64,000 nucleotides of DNA from Gamsiella multidivaricata (Eukaryota > Mortierellomycota > Mortierellomycetes > Mortierellales > Mortierellaceae), in NCBI RefSeq assembly GCF_025024155.1, contig NW_026251757.1, positions 1-64,000 on the forward strand, written 5' to 3'. The notes under the pieces were generated by a model. It was not told the DNA's origin. It made no database searches and worked only from the letters and a program-made list of their open reading frames with translations. Position numbers and translations under genes: made by a program. Position 1 is the first letter of the stretch. Each line of letters opens with the position of its first letter. Shown here in pieces: positions 22,751-34,663 of the stretch.

Positions 22751-25050
22751 TTTTTTGTTCGCCACGCGTCCCAAGCCAAACGTACCTACCAGAGAGCTAT
22801 TGGTCAGTACATAGAGCACCTTTCAACCACCGACATCGATGAGACAGACAGAATCCTGCTCCACAAACTCTGTCCCCGCGTTCCCAAGGATGGTGCCAGT
22901 AACAACGATTCCGATAAGGCTGCTCAAGAACTCCAAGAACTTGATATGCACGACGACAAGGTTGACACGAGAAATGAACAAATGGGCATCCTATTATCGC
23001 TTCTCGTGTGCATCTACAACTCCGAACTTCCCTCTAATTCGGGACCGGTGTCCCATGTCCTTTGGTTCAAGAACTTCTTGCCAGCCATAACTAAGGACGA
23101 GGTAAATATGGCATATCCAAGATCCACTATTCTGAGATCTATTGCCCAACAGCTTTCGGTCGAGTTAAAGAATCATTACAGTAATGGCTCTAAAGATCTT
23201 TGTGATAAGGTACCGGCATGTAGCTTCATTCGGCGCTATCGTCTGCATACAGGCCAAATTGTATCAAGGAAGACCTTGCTGACATTGCCCATCCTTTTCA
23301 AACTAGGTCAAAGCACGCAAGGAAAAAGGTCTTTTGCCTGCATATGCACTAGACAGCATCGATCATGGCTTTTCAGCAATCAAGAACTTTATTCTCCTAG
23401 ACAGAGTCTGCACGAGTGGCCGAAGGTTGGCTCCGCTAACCTCCTTTGAAGACATTTTCGTATCTCTTTCGAAGTTGGATCTGATAAAGATCTTTTGGCG
23501 AGACGTGGCCTTACGAAAGCTACTTCAAGACCATGCCAAGCCTGATTTCCCAAGCACTGAAAATATCGTGCAGGCGGATGTGTTGTATTAGTTCTTGGGA
23601 AAAGCACTTGGACTATCAAGCTGTTTACCGACATTGGAAAATATACACCAGAGTAACAGAAAACGCTCAAAGACTATAAGGGAGAACGTTTGTAATGCCT
23701 TTGGACAGAATGAGACAGCATATTGAAGCTATTCAAGGCGACAGCTTCGAACCCAGCTCGTACAAGGAGCGCGGCTATGCTCTACGCGGCTCGTTTCGAA
23801 CGGATGGGTTTCGGCTCCAACGGTTAGCATTCAAGCTGAACGAACTCAATGCGGTCAAGTACAGGCGACTTCCAGAGGCCAAGCTGCCTCCTCGTATCAC
23901 TTCTACTCTCGGCGGTACGGACTATTTTTTGACCGAGATCAAGAATGTCGTGAAGACTAAGCAGAATGTCTCGGATCTTTGGGGATGTGGTCCGGAGCAG
24001 ATCAGTATTTTAGGTTTGGATCTAGGGCAAGCATTCGTGATAGGAGCGAGTGCCTTATTGCTCAATCGTGAGAGGCCCAAGCTGGACAAAGGAACAGGGA
24101 CGAATATTGCCACCAAGGAATCATCTGGAGAGATAAAGGCCCCCAAGTTTTTCAATCTTGCTGTCAATCAGAAAGCGGTGTATCAGCCTACACGACACTG
24201 GATAGAACAAAGGAATGACAAAGCAATCTACGACTCGACATCTATCAGCAGCATCGAGAGCAACTTGCCCCCCTACGCGGCTCTGGATCAAGCATCAAAG
24301 ATTACGTCGACAAGCTCAAGGATGTGGAGGCATATCTCGATTCTTTCTACAGCAGCAACATGGTCCTCAAGAGACACAAGAAGGCCGCGAGACGAAGAGT
24401 ACAGGCAGATTGCCAGCCGTCTTCTCAAGCTGGTTGGCGGATCAATTGGCGCCAAGAGAGAAGACAGTAACAAGGTTGTGATCGGCGTGGGTCTCGGGAA
24501 GTTTTCTACAAAGGCCAAACTGTCTTCTTTGCACGAGTCGTTCCAGTCGTACTTTGTCTAGAAAGTAAGTGGCCGATGATGTCCCTTAGCGACCCTGTAA
24601 TTGCACTCTCTTGCGAGACATCACGACTAATCTCGCCTCTCTCTCCAATTTGTTTCTGCTTCTCTCTAGGCCAGATCGCTTGGCTACATTGTTGTAGATA
24701 TAAATGAGTATTACACCTCGAAAAAGTTTCCGAGCTGTGAGGATTTCGTTGGTCAGGTTAATATCCGCCGGCTTTATTGTTCAATGTGCAAGACACTCGT
24801 GCATCGCGATATCGTGGCCGGCCACAACATCAGCAATGCAGTCCGTGGCCACCTGATAAGCCAGCAGCGGCCCCTGTACCTCCAGCCCAAAGATATCGAT
24901 AGGAACTACCCTTGGATGCAAGAGCCAAGTCCTCATTCAATGGGCAGCAGTAACACAGGCCATGAGAGTCGTGTTGGACATGGTGGGATCAAACGACAAG
25001 CACCGTCAGAGTGGATGGACTCTCCAAGGCGCAAGATAATTCAGGACTAG
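22751..25050 (+). pseudogene. Near full-length Fanzor (eukaryotic TnpB-like nuclease), disrupted
   Basis: Fanzor proteins are eukaryotic homologues of bacterial TnpB, RNA-guided nucleases carried by mobile elements. Seen here: an N-terminal region from about 22757 (RAIGQYIEHLSTTDIDET), a middle region (DIFVSLSKLDLIKIFWRDV), RuvC-I ISILGLDLGQAFVIG with Asp at 24019-24021, the block NKVVIGVGLGKFSTK, an intron (donor GTAAGTGG at about 24564), then INEYYTSKKFPSC, RRLYCSMC and VHRDIVAGHNIS with the RuvC-III Asp at 24808-24810. Defects: frame changes near 23585 and 23670, paired one-base shifts near 24269 and 24395, an in-frame TAG at 24559-24561 where the relative has Gln, and Phe replacing the first zinc Cys. 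Confidence 0.85.
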
Positions 25051-25366
25051 TTGTAGACATTTTGTGTGTAAGTAAACACATAGTCTTAGTTTGGATCTTT
25101 TACACGTCCAATGGGCGCGAAGATTTATGTGTTGCTGTGTATGCAGTAATAGAGGCTGGCACAAAATCCGAATGAGATCTACGCGGCGCGACTTTTTGTA
25201 CACATTACTTAGATAAATGGGCAGATCTACGGTTTATTAGTTTTCTATATCATTAAGTATCTTGCATTGAACGGCGGCTACAACTACAGGCCGCGATATT
25301 GCGTAAAGCACCAACTGTCGTCGAGGACGCGTGTTGTAGTCTGTCCAAGAAAGCGTTGCCAACTCT
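25051..25366. other. Fanzor 3' flank / possible guide-RNA and element end region
   Basis: No gene. In described Fanzor loci the guide RNA overlaps the end of the ORF and the element's right end, so this is where one would be expected for the plus-strand copy. I see only a small hairpin-capable text (TGTGT...ACACA at about 25063-25080) and no terminal repeat. Confidence 0.3.
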
Positions 25367-26086
25367 TTACAGAGCAGCGACCTTGGCGACCAACCCGGCC
25401 TTGACGAAGAGCTTGGCGCAGAGCTCGATAAAAGCCTTGACGTGGATATCGATATCGGAGCGGATGCGGACGATGGCATGGATGTCAGCATTAGCAACAC
25501 CAAGGCGGAGAGACAGGTCCTTGATGAAAGCGCTGACGCGGACCTTGGCATGGACTGCGGCGTCGGCCTTGACCTTGACAGCCAACTTAGCGACATCGAC
25601 CTTGATCAGAGCATCAACCTTGGCGACAATAGTGCGGGCGTTCTTGTTCAGGCAGACGTGGTCGCAAACGGGGCAGATCTTATCAACGACAGCGCGGACA
25701 TGGGCATCAATATTGGCAAGCACAAGTGCCTTGGCATCGGCCTTGATCATGGCCTTGATCTCAGCATCGGCGGCAGCCTTGGCGCGGACCTCGAGATCCT
25801 TGACGTTGGCGTTGACCTTGACGAGACCGCCGAGGACGTTGGCATTGGCGTTGACCTTGACAATGAGATCGGCGCAGACGGCAACCTCGAGGTCGACGCA
25901 GGCCTTGGCCAGGATCTTGGCTTCGGCATCGACAAAGACCTTGATGACCGCATCGACAGCGTTGCTGTTGCCTCGCTTGAGGATGTCAACAGCCTTTTCC
26001 TGGTGCTGGATAGTAGGGAGAGCCTGAGTGGAGGCGCAGAAGAAGGAGAGGGCCAAGGCAGCGGGGATAAATTGGATGAACTTCAT
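25367..26086 (-). CDS. Secreted Ala/Val/Lys/Asp-rich amphipathic repeat protein
   Basis: Single-exon 239-residue ORF. Residues 1-22 form a signal peptide (MKFIQFIPAALALSFFCASTQA), and a KR dibasic site (DILKRGN) follows the short pro-like stretch. The rest consists of degenerate short repeats built on A/V/K/D/N (VKVNANANV, VNANVKDLEVRAKAAADAE, KADAKALVLANIDAHVRAV), predicted amphipathic helix or beta-solenoid-like. A central cysteine cluster ICPVCDHVCL lies near residue 140. There is no GPI signal. I do not recognise a named family. A TATAAATA box lies about 140 bp upstream. Confidence 0.75.
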   Translation of the reverse strand: MKFIQFIPAALALSFFCASTQALPTIQHQEKAVDILKRGNSNAVDAVIKVFVDAEAKILAKACVDLEVAVCADLIVKVNANANVLGGLVKVNANVKDLEVRAKAAADAEIKAMIKADAKALVLANIDAHVRAVVDKICPVCDHVCLNKNARTIVAKVDALIKVDVAKLAVKVKADAAVHAKVRVSAFIKDLSLRLGVANADIHAIVRIRSDIDIHVKAFIELCAKLFVKAGLVAKVAAL

Positions 26087-26224
26087 TTTCGGTAAGGTGG
26101 GTGGGTGAGGGTGAGTAGGTAAGAGGGGATGGACGTGTGGGGGAGAGGTGTTTTGAATGAGAGTGCTGTAGAAGCTGGAAGTGTTGGTTTGTTATAATGA
26201 AAAAAAGAAGGCGGTCTGACACCG

Positions 26225-26232
26225 TATTTATA
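26225..26232 (-). promoter_or_regulatory. TATA box of the secreted repeat protein
   Basis: The minus strand reads TATAAATA about 140 bp upstream of the ATG at 26086, a canonical fungal core promoter position. Confidence 0.55.
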
Positions 26233-26239
26233 CTGGCAG

Positions 26240-27470
26240 GATTGTCGCTTCCTTGATGAGATGTAGCCGTACAACCATAGCTGGCTCCCTAGAATGGGCG
26301 CTGTCTGCATGACTTGTACTCTGGCCCCTGCTAGCTGTTTGCGGCCTTTCTTGGCTATAGATATTAAGATATTAATAGCAAGGCAGAAGACGTGCATAGG
26401 AGAATTAAAATAAAGATCAGGGTGAAAAAGCGCTGCAAGGGGCTGCTCTACCGTTATACAGAATATTAAGAGCAATGGCTGGCCGTTGGATGTTGCATGC
26501 AGAAGTTTAGGTTAGGGGGACATTTTAAGAATTGGATGCATGGTAAGGCATTTGCATACTCTCCACACTGTACCAGTGGATGCACCAACACCGCCAACCC
26601 ACCAACGCCATGACATTCATTTACTTGCCAGACCCCCTTTCCAAGACTTGATAAAAAAAAGAAAAAAAAAAGGATAAGTAAATGTGAGCCAAGATGTCCC
26701 CCTTGTGATGCAACTTTATTAAGCCCTAGGCACCTCTAACGGTGCGCAGGCACTTATGGTATATTTAGACAACCAGAGGCGGACGCGTCGCTGAGGTATT
26801 CCATCGGTATACCGACTTGCATAGCGCGTCCTTCATGGTCCATGCTCTACATCTTATTGAGCCCCCCCCCCCCCCCCCCTCCCCTCCCCCTCCCCGATTA
26901 TCCCACTTAACCTCCACAGATGCGCCCTTTTACCCGTCAAAGTATGTTGCATTGTGGATGCCAATCTTTTAATAGGTCCCCGATCCCGTTGTGGGCTGCT
27001 AGGATCATCTAATGGCATATTGTCTTCCAAAGTGTACAGATATGGAAAATAACGAACTGAGGGTGCTGGCTGTCCTATTCTATTGCATGCGATGGAGGTT
27101 TTCCCTTCACACAATTACTCTTGTCTCCTGTCATTCCATCCAAAAGCCCGTAGATTGCTGCAGTCTAGAACTCGAGGGCGATCAAACACGAAGGATTCTC
27201 CGCCCCAGCATGATTAGGCCAGGGGGTGCTCACCTTTCCGGAAAATAGGAACAAGGTGAAGAGACCTGCAGCAGAAAATTGGCTTAGTTCAGGCCTAGCT
27301 GCATATGTCCAGGGGCCCTAAACCCCTAAAATTTGAGCCCAAATCTAGATCGCCAACATCCCCCCCCACATTGACCTACGGCAGCAACGTCCATCCGTAC
27401 AATAGAGTAAAAAGAAAGCGTTCTTGTCAGAGTATTTTATTTTTATTTTTATTTTCATGTTTAAACTTAA
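26240..27470. other. Intergenic, includes 18-base C run
   Basis: No supported gene. A pure C run at 26862-26879 is followed by C/T-rich DNA up to about 26896, and an A-rich stretch lies at about 26650-26672. The region near 27425-27460 holds AAATAAAAATAAAA-type text on the minus strand, serving as the PARN polyadenylation region. Confidence 0.5.
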
Positions 27471-27477
27471 CGTACGC

Positions 27478-29985
27478 TCATGGGCTGGTAAGGTTGATGC
27501 ATCCATGGTTGGATCTGCCCCAATGAAGGATATTTTGGTAGCCTCGAAGCACAGGATGCTGTAAGGTGAATGGTCTCTCAAACACCTCTTGCTCGAACTG
27601 ATGCTGATATCCATCCTCCGACCTGTCACTCTCATGTCCCGTGTCTTCATATACAAAGCCATTCGATGCAGCAGTGTGCTGCTTTTGAGCCGCCTTTCCA
27701 CCAATTAACTTGGCAGGCTCCTCGACATCATGCATCGGAAGCTGTTGTTTTGCAGCTGAAGTCGGAGAGGTCTTAGACTTGTCCTGCGAGCCGTCGCGCT
27801 TTAGGTGAACGGCATCGGCATAGGAGAACTTCTTGGGTGCAGAAGGGCGAACGGGTGCAGCAGCTGCCTGTGGGGGTGGTGAAGCTGAGTTCCTTACTGT
27901 TGCCCTGTTCTTTTTCGCGTTTTTAAAGCCGTAGGGGTTCATTTCTGGTCGGTTGTCCTTGTTCGGGGTCCTGTTTTCCGTCATCGGCAGGGGCGCAGGT
28001 TCATTCCGAACTATCGCAAGGAGCGCGGTATGAGAACGGCAATTCATATCCGCGCAAATTCTAAACAGCGGCGAGCACACCCGTTCAAACACCTACCGAT
28101 ATATGCTAACATCCTGATTAAGATGGATCCTGTGATATATGCATCGTAGCCGGCTTCATGCGCCAAATCGCGCGACATGTAGCGCTGATGTCTGTAATGC
28201 GGTGCTATGAGTGGGAAGGAGTTGTGTTCAATTTGCATATCTTCCGTACGCGTTGAAAGGAACGTCGTCCCGTTATGAGGGATGTACATGTAGCAGACGT
28301 ACTGATTTTGGGACATCCCATAAAGTTCACAGTGCCAACCATGTTTTCCAATCCACCTAGGCTGGAATCGTATGCCATACCCTAAATTGATGGAGTCAAG
28401 GAAAATGAACGTATAAGTCGAAAGCACCAACAGAAGTATTCGATATTGAGCCTTAACGGCTTCGAGATGCATACCTTCAAGGCGTTGGCGGTGTAGGACA
28501 CGTATTTCGTATCCATCACGCTATTATATAGAATAAACAAGACTAATAGTTCATTCTCCTGCATTGTTCGAACAGCACCCAGCAACACAGTAAACCACAT
28601 ACGTAGGAAAGGTGCGGTGGATCATTTCCTTGTAGCCCTCCATGGTCGGTGGCAAAGGGCCAACAAACTGAGCCAAGATATACGCGAGATCGATTACGAT
28701 GTTGTGACCGACAATTGGTTTCCCACACGCGGACAGTATATCGATCACGGAACGAAAACCGATTGCATTCTCGACATCTCTCTGTCCCGTGGCGGAAGAT
28801 AGGCGCATATAGAGTATGAAAGAAAGTCAATATTAGTTCATGAAGTGATCGTTAACAGAAGTTGGAGACTTGTCGAAAGATATCAAGACACACCTGAACG
28901 GCGAAGTGCTGTTGTTGCTTTTGATAAATCAGGTCTTTCTCGTTGGTCTTGGTAATTTGTATGCAACCACCATGTCCTTTAGCCTGCAGTTCCGTCGGCC
29001 ATCTAACAATGGGATAAACATGTCATGATCATTAATATCGCTTCTGTTAGGCAGTCGATCATATAATCCAGTACCATGCCTCGAATGTGTGAACTTACAG
29101 CCGACGAACCTCTTGGTAGATCAATCGTCGCTGATAACCATTGGAACTTTGAATATTGATGAAATTAAAAGCACCGTTATTTGCCTTCCATTCCGTAATC
29201 CGAGCGCTGGTTCGAAAGACAACACGACGACCCCTGTAAGTATGCAGTCTCACATGCTTCCAAATGTCCGGGTTGAAGAATAGTAAAGAAAACGCTGCTT
29301 ACATCGCGTCATCTAGCCACGCTCTCATTGTAGGATCCACACCGATGGTCTGGAAATCGTTGTTGGCAATTCTAGTGCGCTCCTTTCTGTAGCTTTCCTC
29401 ATCTGCCTTGGTCATGTAATGAACACCTACATCAAAGAAGAACCTATGTCAGCCACGGACACCATTGCTGCAGCAGCATGGATACAATCAACGGATACCA
29501 GCGACGAACCGTGGTAAATCCACTTGTTGAAATCGAAACGATTTTTTGCCAAGAAATCCAGACTGGAGGCCTCCGTCAAAAAACAGCGTCCCTGAGGCGA
29601 ATATCCTGATAGGGTCGTTGGAAAGATGAAAAAGTTGAACGGTTTTGCGCTGTAGCTGCCATTCCTGGGATCAAACTTGAAGGTCGAGATTCCGATCTGA
29701 ACAGTAAGGAACTGGCTTGCACTCTTTCGAAGCTCCTCATACCCCTGCTCCAGCGTTGTGCTTTGAGTGCGTTTGTTCGGTTCCGTGTGAAGGCCTGTGT
29801 TGCCAGAGATTCCACGGCTAATAGGGTTATGTTTCTGCATCAATATTTTCAGGCACCACGCGCGATCGATCGAGCAACAGGACCCTACCAGAGAACTCGG
29901 CATCAAGGGCGATGAATTCACATTCATCTATGGCCTCCTTGATGTAGGGCAACTCCGCGTGGAAGTTGTCTCGGAGGATCTCCAT
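27478..29985 (-). CDS. PARN: PARN-like poly(A)-specific ribonuclease (DEDDh/CAF1 family)
   Basis: At least eight short exons. Exon 1 begins MEILRDNFHAELPYIKEA and carries the first catalytic pair in IALDAEFSG. Following segments match PARN: FDPRNGSYSAKPFNFFIFP, LDFLAKNRFDFNKWIYHG, the third Asp in IVGHNIVIDLAYILAQFVGPLP, VMDTKYVSYT, and His/Asp in HEAGYDAYITGSILIRM. All DEDDh residues are visible. PARN removes poly(A) tails and trims small RNAs in nucleus and cytoplasm. The C-terminal part (from about 28015) is a Pro/Ala/Lys-rich tail with no clear R3H domain. The gene lies tandem with Nop4, 136 bp downstream of it. Confidence 0.93.
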
Positions 29986-30121
29986 GGCGCCGGTGTGGAA
30001 TGAAGAGGGTGAGGGACAGAGAGAGGATGGTCAGGGCGCCAACGTGGGTGGTGTCATGTTTTGGTGGCGAACAATATTTCGTCGTTTGAAAATGCTTTAT
30101 TGGTTACAGTGTCTTAACGCT

Positions 30122-33100
30122 CTAATCGCGTCCTCGGCCGCGTCCTCCTCGACCCCCTCTTCCACTACCACGGCCACCACGGCCACCACGGCCACCACGG
30201 CCACCTCGGTCACTACCGCCTCCGCGACCACCACGGAACCCGCCTCGGTCACTACTGCCTCCGCGACCACCACGGAACCCGCCTCGGCCGCCGCTAGATC
30301 CACCCCTGGCGCCTCCTCTGAATCCATCTCTAGAGCCGCCTCTGGGCGCACCGCGGTCGTTTCCACCACGCCCCCTGCCGCCTCGGAAACCCCCTCTGGA
30401 CTCACGGCCTCCTTCTCGGCCGCCGCCCTCGTGTATAGATCTCCTTGGGCGCTTCTTCTCTTGTGCTTCCTCTGCGGGCTCCTCATTTTCTTCCTCGCCA
30501 TCCTCTACTCTCTTGCGTTTGACCGCTCTCCTAGTTTCGCGTTCTGACCTCTGCTTATTGACCATCACGTTTTCGATCGAGAACTCGACAATCAAACACT
30601 TCTTCTCACCAAACAGCGACGGGTTGTTGTTCAACCACCGAAGACCAGCCAAGGCATGGGCATGAGTCGAGTACTCCAAGAAACCGTAACCCTTGGACCG
30701 CAATTCCTGCGTTGCTGCATCGACGCGATCCTTGGATCGAATCACCTTTGCCTGCTTCACAAACACGCGCTTGTCCCAGCCCTCGGCCTGCTCCTCCTTG
30801 GTAAGATGGGCTCGCTTGCCCTCCTTGACCTCGTTCTTGAACTTTTGGATCGCCTGGACTCCCAGCTTTCGAAGCTCCTTCTCGTCCATCTTCAAGGGTA
30901 GGTTGCGGATCGAGAGGCGGGTCTTGGAGATAAAGAGCGAAGGGTTGCGGGCGAGCAACGCACGACGGGCCGAGAATGAGGTCTGGCGTTTCGAGAGCTC
31001 GCTGGGGAGGATGGCGGCGGCAGCAGGAGAATCCGGGAAGATGACGCCCTCGCGCATGAGATACAGGTTTCTGCGGTCTTCACGTTCGCGCTTGTGTTGT
31101 CCAGCTTCCAGCAGGTTTGTAGCCGATGTTTTATCGACAGCGCGGACAACGTTCAGAACACGTCCATTAAGAGTGAACTTGACAGCCAGCTCTTCGGGCA
31201 GGTCTGGCTGCAAAATTGTATGCTTGACAAAGTTGTTCTTCTTCTTCCGGTCGTTCTCAGCCTGGATGGGGTTGACAATGGCAGCAACCTTCTCAGCCTC
31301 AATCATGCAATTGTCGGCTGCGCCCTTATTGAAGTAGCAGACAAATCCTGTTCCTCGAGAGCGCCCAGTGTCATGGTCCATTGTCACACGGCAGTAGCGG
31401 ATCTTTCCCCAGTGACGAAACCTTAGAAACAAGAACCAAATCGGCGTCAATATTCTCGTCAAAATAGTCTCCAATCAAACAAAAACAACCAAAGCACAGG
31501 GACCCTTACAGCTCAAAGAGATCGTCCTTGGTGGCTTCAAAATCCAGATTGCGGACGAACAGAGTTGTTCCTTCACTTGGATCAGGAAGGGCCATCTTTT
31601 CTAATGACGTGCAGTGCAAGGTCAAAAAGCAGGAGTTAAAATTAACGGTCAAGGATGCCATACACCTGCATGCTGTCCTGAAGCAGAAAATGACATAAAG
31701 AACTGAGGTTGGCGATAAATAACCTACTCTGTTCCTTTTCCTCGGCTTCTTCTGCATCGAGTGCTGCCAAAGCTGCGGCGTCCTCCTCCTCCGCATCCAT
31801 CTCTTCATCAGAGTCCTCAGCGTCCTCCTCCTCATCGTCCTTCAAATGATCCAGGTTCAGTTCTTCGTCGTCATCATCCTCACTCTCCTCTTCTTCGTTC
31901 TCCTCCTCATTCTTCTCATCCTCGTCCTCGTCTTCTTCGTCGTCGCCATTCTCGTTTCCTCCTGTCTCATTATCAGAAGACTGCTCCTCCATTTCGACAT
32001 CCTGATCTTGCACCTCCGGTGCTGCTGCGACTGCTGCCGATGTCTCTCCTGTCCGAGACTGGGCCTCAGCCTCCTCGAAACGGTCCTTGGCCAAAGCCCA
32101 ATCAACAGCGATAACACGGCCGTGATGCTCAGTTCCGTTCAGGGCCGCAACAGCTTTTTCAGTCGCATCCAGATTTTCCATTTGAACGAATCCGAATCCT
32201 CGCAAGGGCCCGCCCTCGTACTTGCGGGGCAGATTGACATCATGGACCGTGCCGAACTTTGTGAAGAGTGCGCGCAGTTCTGATTCCCTGTACTTCCATG
32301 GCAAGTTGCGAACAATCAATCGGCAGCGTTTGTATACTGAGGGCGAGGCGAGCAATGTGGCATGAAGCGCACAGCCTTTAAAAATGTGTCCATCCAGTGC
32401 CTGGACTGCTGAGGCAGCCAACGCAGCCGTGCTGTAGATAACATGAGCTGTAGAAAAATGATTGACAAACAGTGATTAGTAATTGCTACTCTCGTCTTCT
32501 TAGCCCTGCTGTCCCTGTAAAGCGGTTGTATGAGGCTGTGGCTCTTTGTTTCCCAGTGTATCATACCTGTTCCTTCTTCAGTTTTCTCTTCGTTTTTCTC
32601 TTCCGCTGCTGCGCCCTCCGAAGCTTTAATAATAACTGGATAAATGACATCCTTGACATCTCCCACCTTGCGAACCCTCTTGTAAATGTGCTTCTTTGTA
32701 ATATCCTTGCCCAGTCCCTTCAGCGCAACCGTCTGGAATGAATAACTAATCAGTCAAGCAAAAAAGTTGGAATAGGGATTAGCATTAGACTAACGCATTC
32801 TCTCCATGCTTCAGGAAATTAAATGAGGCACAAAAACACCGTACTTTTTCTCCTTGGGTTCCTCCGAAGAATTAGCAGCTTCCTTGGTCTTCTTGGGTTT
32901 GTCGCTCTTAGACTTGGGTTTGGGCTTGAGTTCTCTCTTTGGCTTATCTTCCCCATCATCTATTGCAGAGTCAATGTCATAGTAATCATTAATGTCCACG
33001 AGCCCTATGCCAATTGAATGATCCAAGCCAGGTAAAACAAGGCAAACATACGGGATTTCTTAACGGCCTTCTCCATGATCAAAGGTCTCTGCTTCAAGAA

Positions 33101-33469
33101 CTTCACACTACGCAATTCATTGATAGCCTTGTCTGCATCATCTGGCAGGACAAACTGCACGAAACCATATCCCTTGTTCTTGGATGGTCCCTTGGCAGCG
33201 GCGGCAGCAGCCGCAGCAATTCCTGTCTTGTTATCCTCGCCCTCGGGCGACTCTGCAGCAGCCTGCTCCGCGCTTCGATCCAGGACTACGAAGCATGATC
33301 GCACAGGTCCGACCTCTGAGAAGAATGCCTCCAACTGAGCGCTTGTTGCCTCATAGGGAAGTCCACGGACAAAGAGAGTAGACTTGCTAGTATTCTCCTC
33401 TGCAGGTGCGGTGGTTGTTGATGGGGTGATGGCGGCATCGGGCACAGCTAGTACTGAAGTGTCCGACAT
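30122..33469 (-). CDS. NOP4: Nop4/RBM28-like nucleolar protein with four RRMs
   Basis: Multi-exon gene with four RRMs in order. RRM1 lies in the first exon (LFVRGLPYEATS, KGYGFVQF). RRM2 is at about 32100-32330 (CRLIVRNLPWKYRE, RGFGFVQM). RRM3 spans 31300-31590 (TLFVRNLDFEATKDD, GTGFVCYF). RRM4 is near 30590-30910 (RLSIRNLPLKMDE, KGYGFLEY). A long acidic Glu/Asp linker lies between RRM2 and RRM3. A Lys/Arg-rich region and a C-terminal RGG/FRGGRGG tail of about 90 residues end the protein. Nop4/RBM28 acts in 60S ribosome assembly and 27S pre-rRNA processing. The start MSDTSVLAVPD is preceded by an A-rich leader. Confidence 0.92.
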
Positions 33470-33479
33470 GGTGTATTAT

Positions 33480-34663
33480 ATAGACGAGTCTTGGGAATGA
33501 GACGGACGAAGCTGGACAGTGGTTCAGGTAGCAGCAGCAAAAGTACTGGTCGTGAGCATAAAAAGAAAAAAAAAAAAAGTAAGTAAACAACAAGCCATGC
33601 AACAAAGACTGCTATTAGCCGCGCACATAACGCGCTTGTGCTACTATACATTTCTCTACGCGCTCAATAATATTTTCTCGACGTTGTCCTTCATCTATCC
33701 ACGCGCGGCACCAGACTCTTGTCCGATGTTAGGGATTTCGGTCGATCCAGCCAGAGCCTCTTCCTCGCTCTTCGCATCGTTCTGCAACCTCAAGGAAATT
33801 TCTGGCGCCCCAGCACCGTTGTTGAGGGGACGGTCCACATTCAACCTGGCGCACCCTCTGGTAGATCTACTCTGGCACTCTCCAGTAACCGCTCGAATCC
33901 TGTCACAACAGTCTTGAGAAAGAAGGCAAGAAAGCTATCGGGGTCTCCTTCGTTCTGCTGGATGTAGGCCAATCTTCGAGGTCATTCTGACTGTTGCAAC
34001 GATCACATAGTCTCTATCTTCGTGTGCTATATTTCGTGACTCTCCTTCATCTTATCCCGCAATTGCCTGCCCGATTCTGTCGGGGATTTGATTGTAATAA
34101 TATTGGGGTCTCCGTTTTGCGTCCTCTCCTCCACTTCATTGCCCTCGCTTTGACCAGAATTATGGTCGCTTGACTCCGTCGGTTGCTTATGTTACGTATT
34201 TGAAATCGGCTTATGGTATCGTGTGTGGCCTTTGCAAGAGTCTGGGCGGACCAGTCATACTGCGAAGCCCATCAATCATGAGCTCCTCTCCCTCGTTGAT
34301 GCGCCTCCAAACCATACTTGCAAGTTCATCCGATTACCCCTTCCAGTTGCTTTTCAGGCACTACAGTATCAGTTTCCCGACGCGATGATCTCAGATGGAC
34401 TTGAGATCGGTTGGCCTCTCAGGATAAGTCAGGTTCTTGGATTCAGTCTCGACTCTCGAGAGTCTTTCGAGCGACCGCGTCATCGTCGTTCATATACTGG
34501 CCGGCGATTGAGCGGAGGGAGCAGGCGAACACATCCAGATGAGGAAGTTTCGGAGGTTTGCGCATACCTGAAGAATGATTGGCGGCAGTAGCTTGTTCAG
34601 GACAGAGGCTATGAAGAGGATGTGTGAGGCGCTCTTGGGCCCCGACGATCGCCTAGGTTGTAG
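33480..34663. other. Intergenic, no supported gene
   Basis: Upstream DNA of Nop4, including an A12 run at about 33569. Plus-strand ORFs (33719-33967 and 34223-34591) overlap in several frames without a domain. A short stretch near 33920-33965 reads protein-like (AIGVSFVLLDVG) but does not continue in any frame. Confidence 0.45.

Noticed and set aside
29966..30547. Thr/Ala/Ser-rich plus-strand ORF
   Set aside because: Antisense reading of the RGG tail of Nop4.
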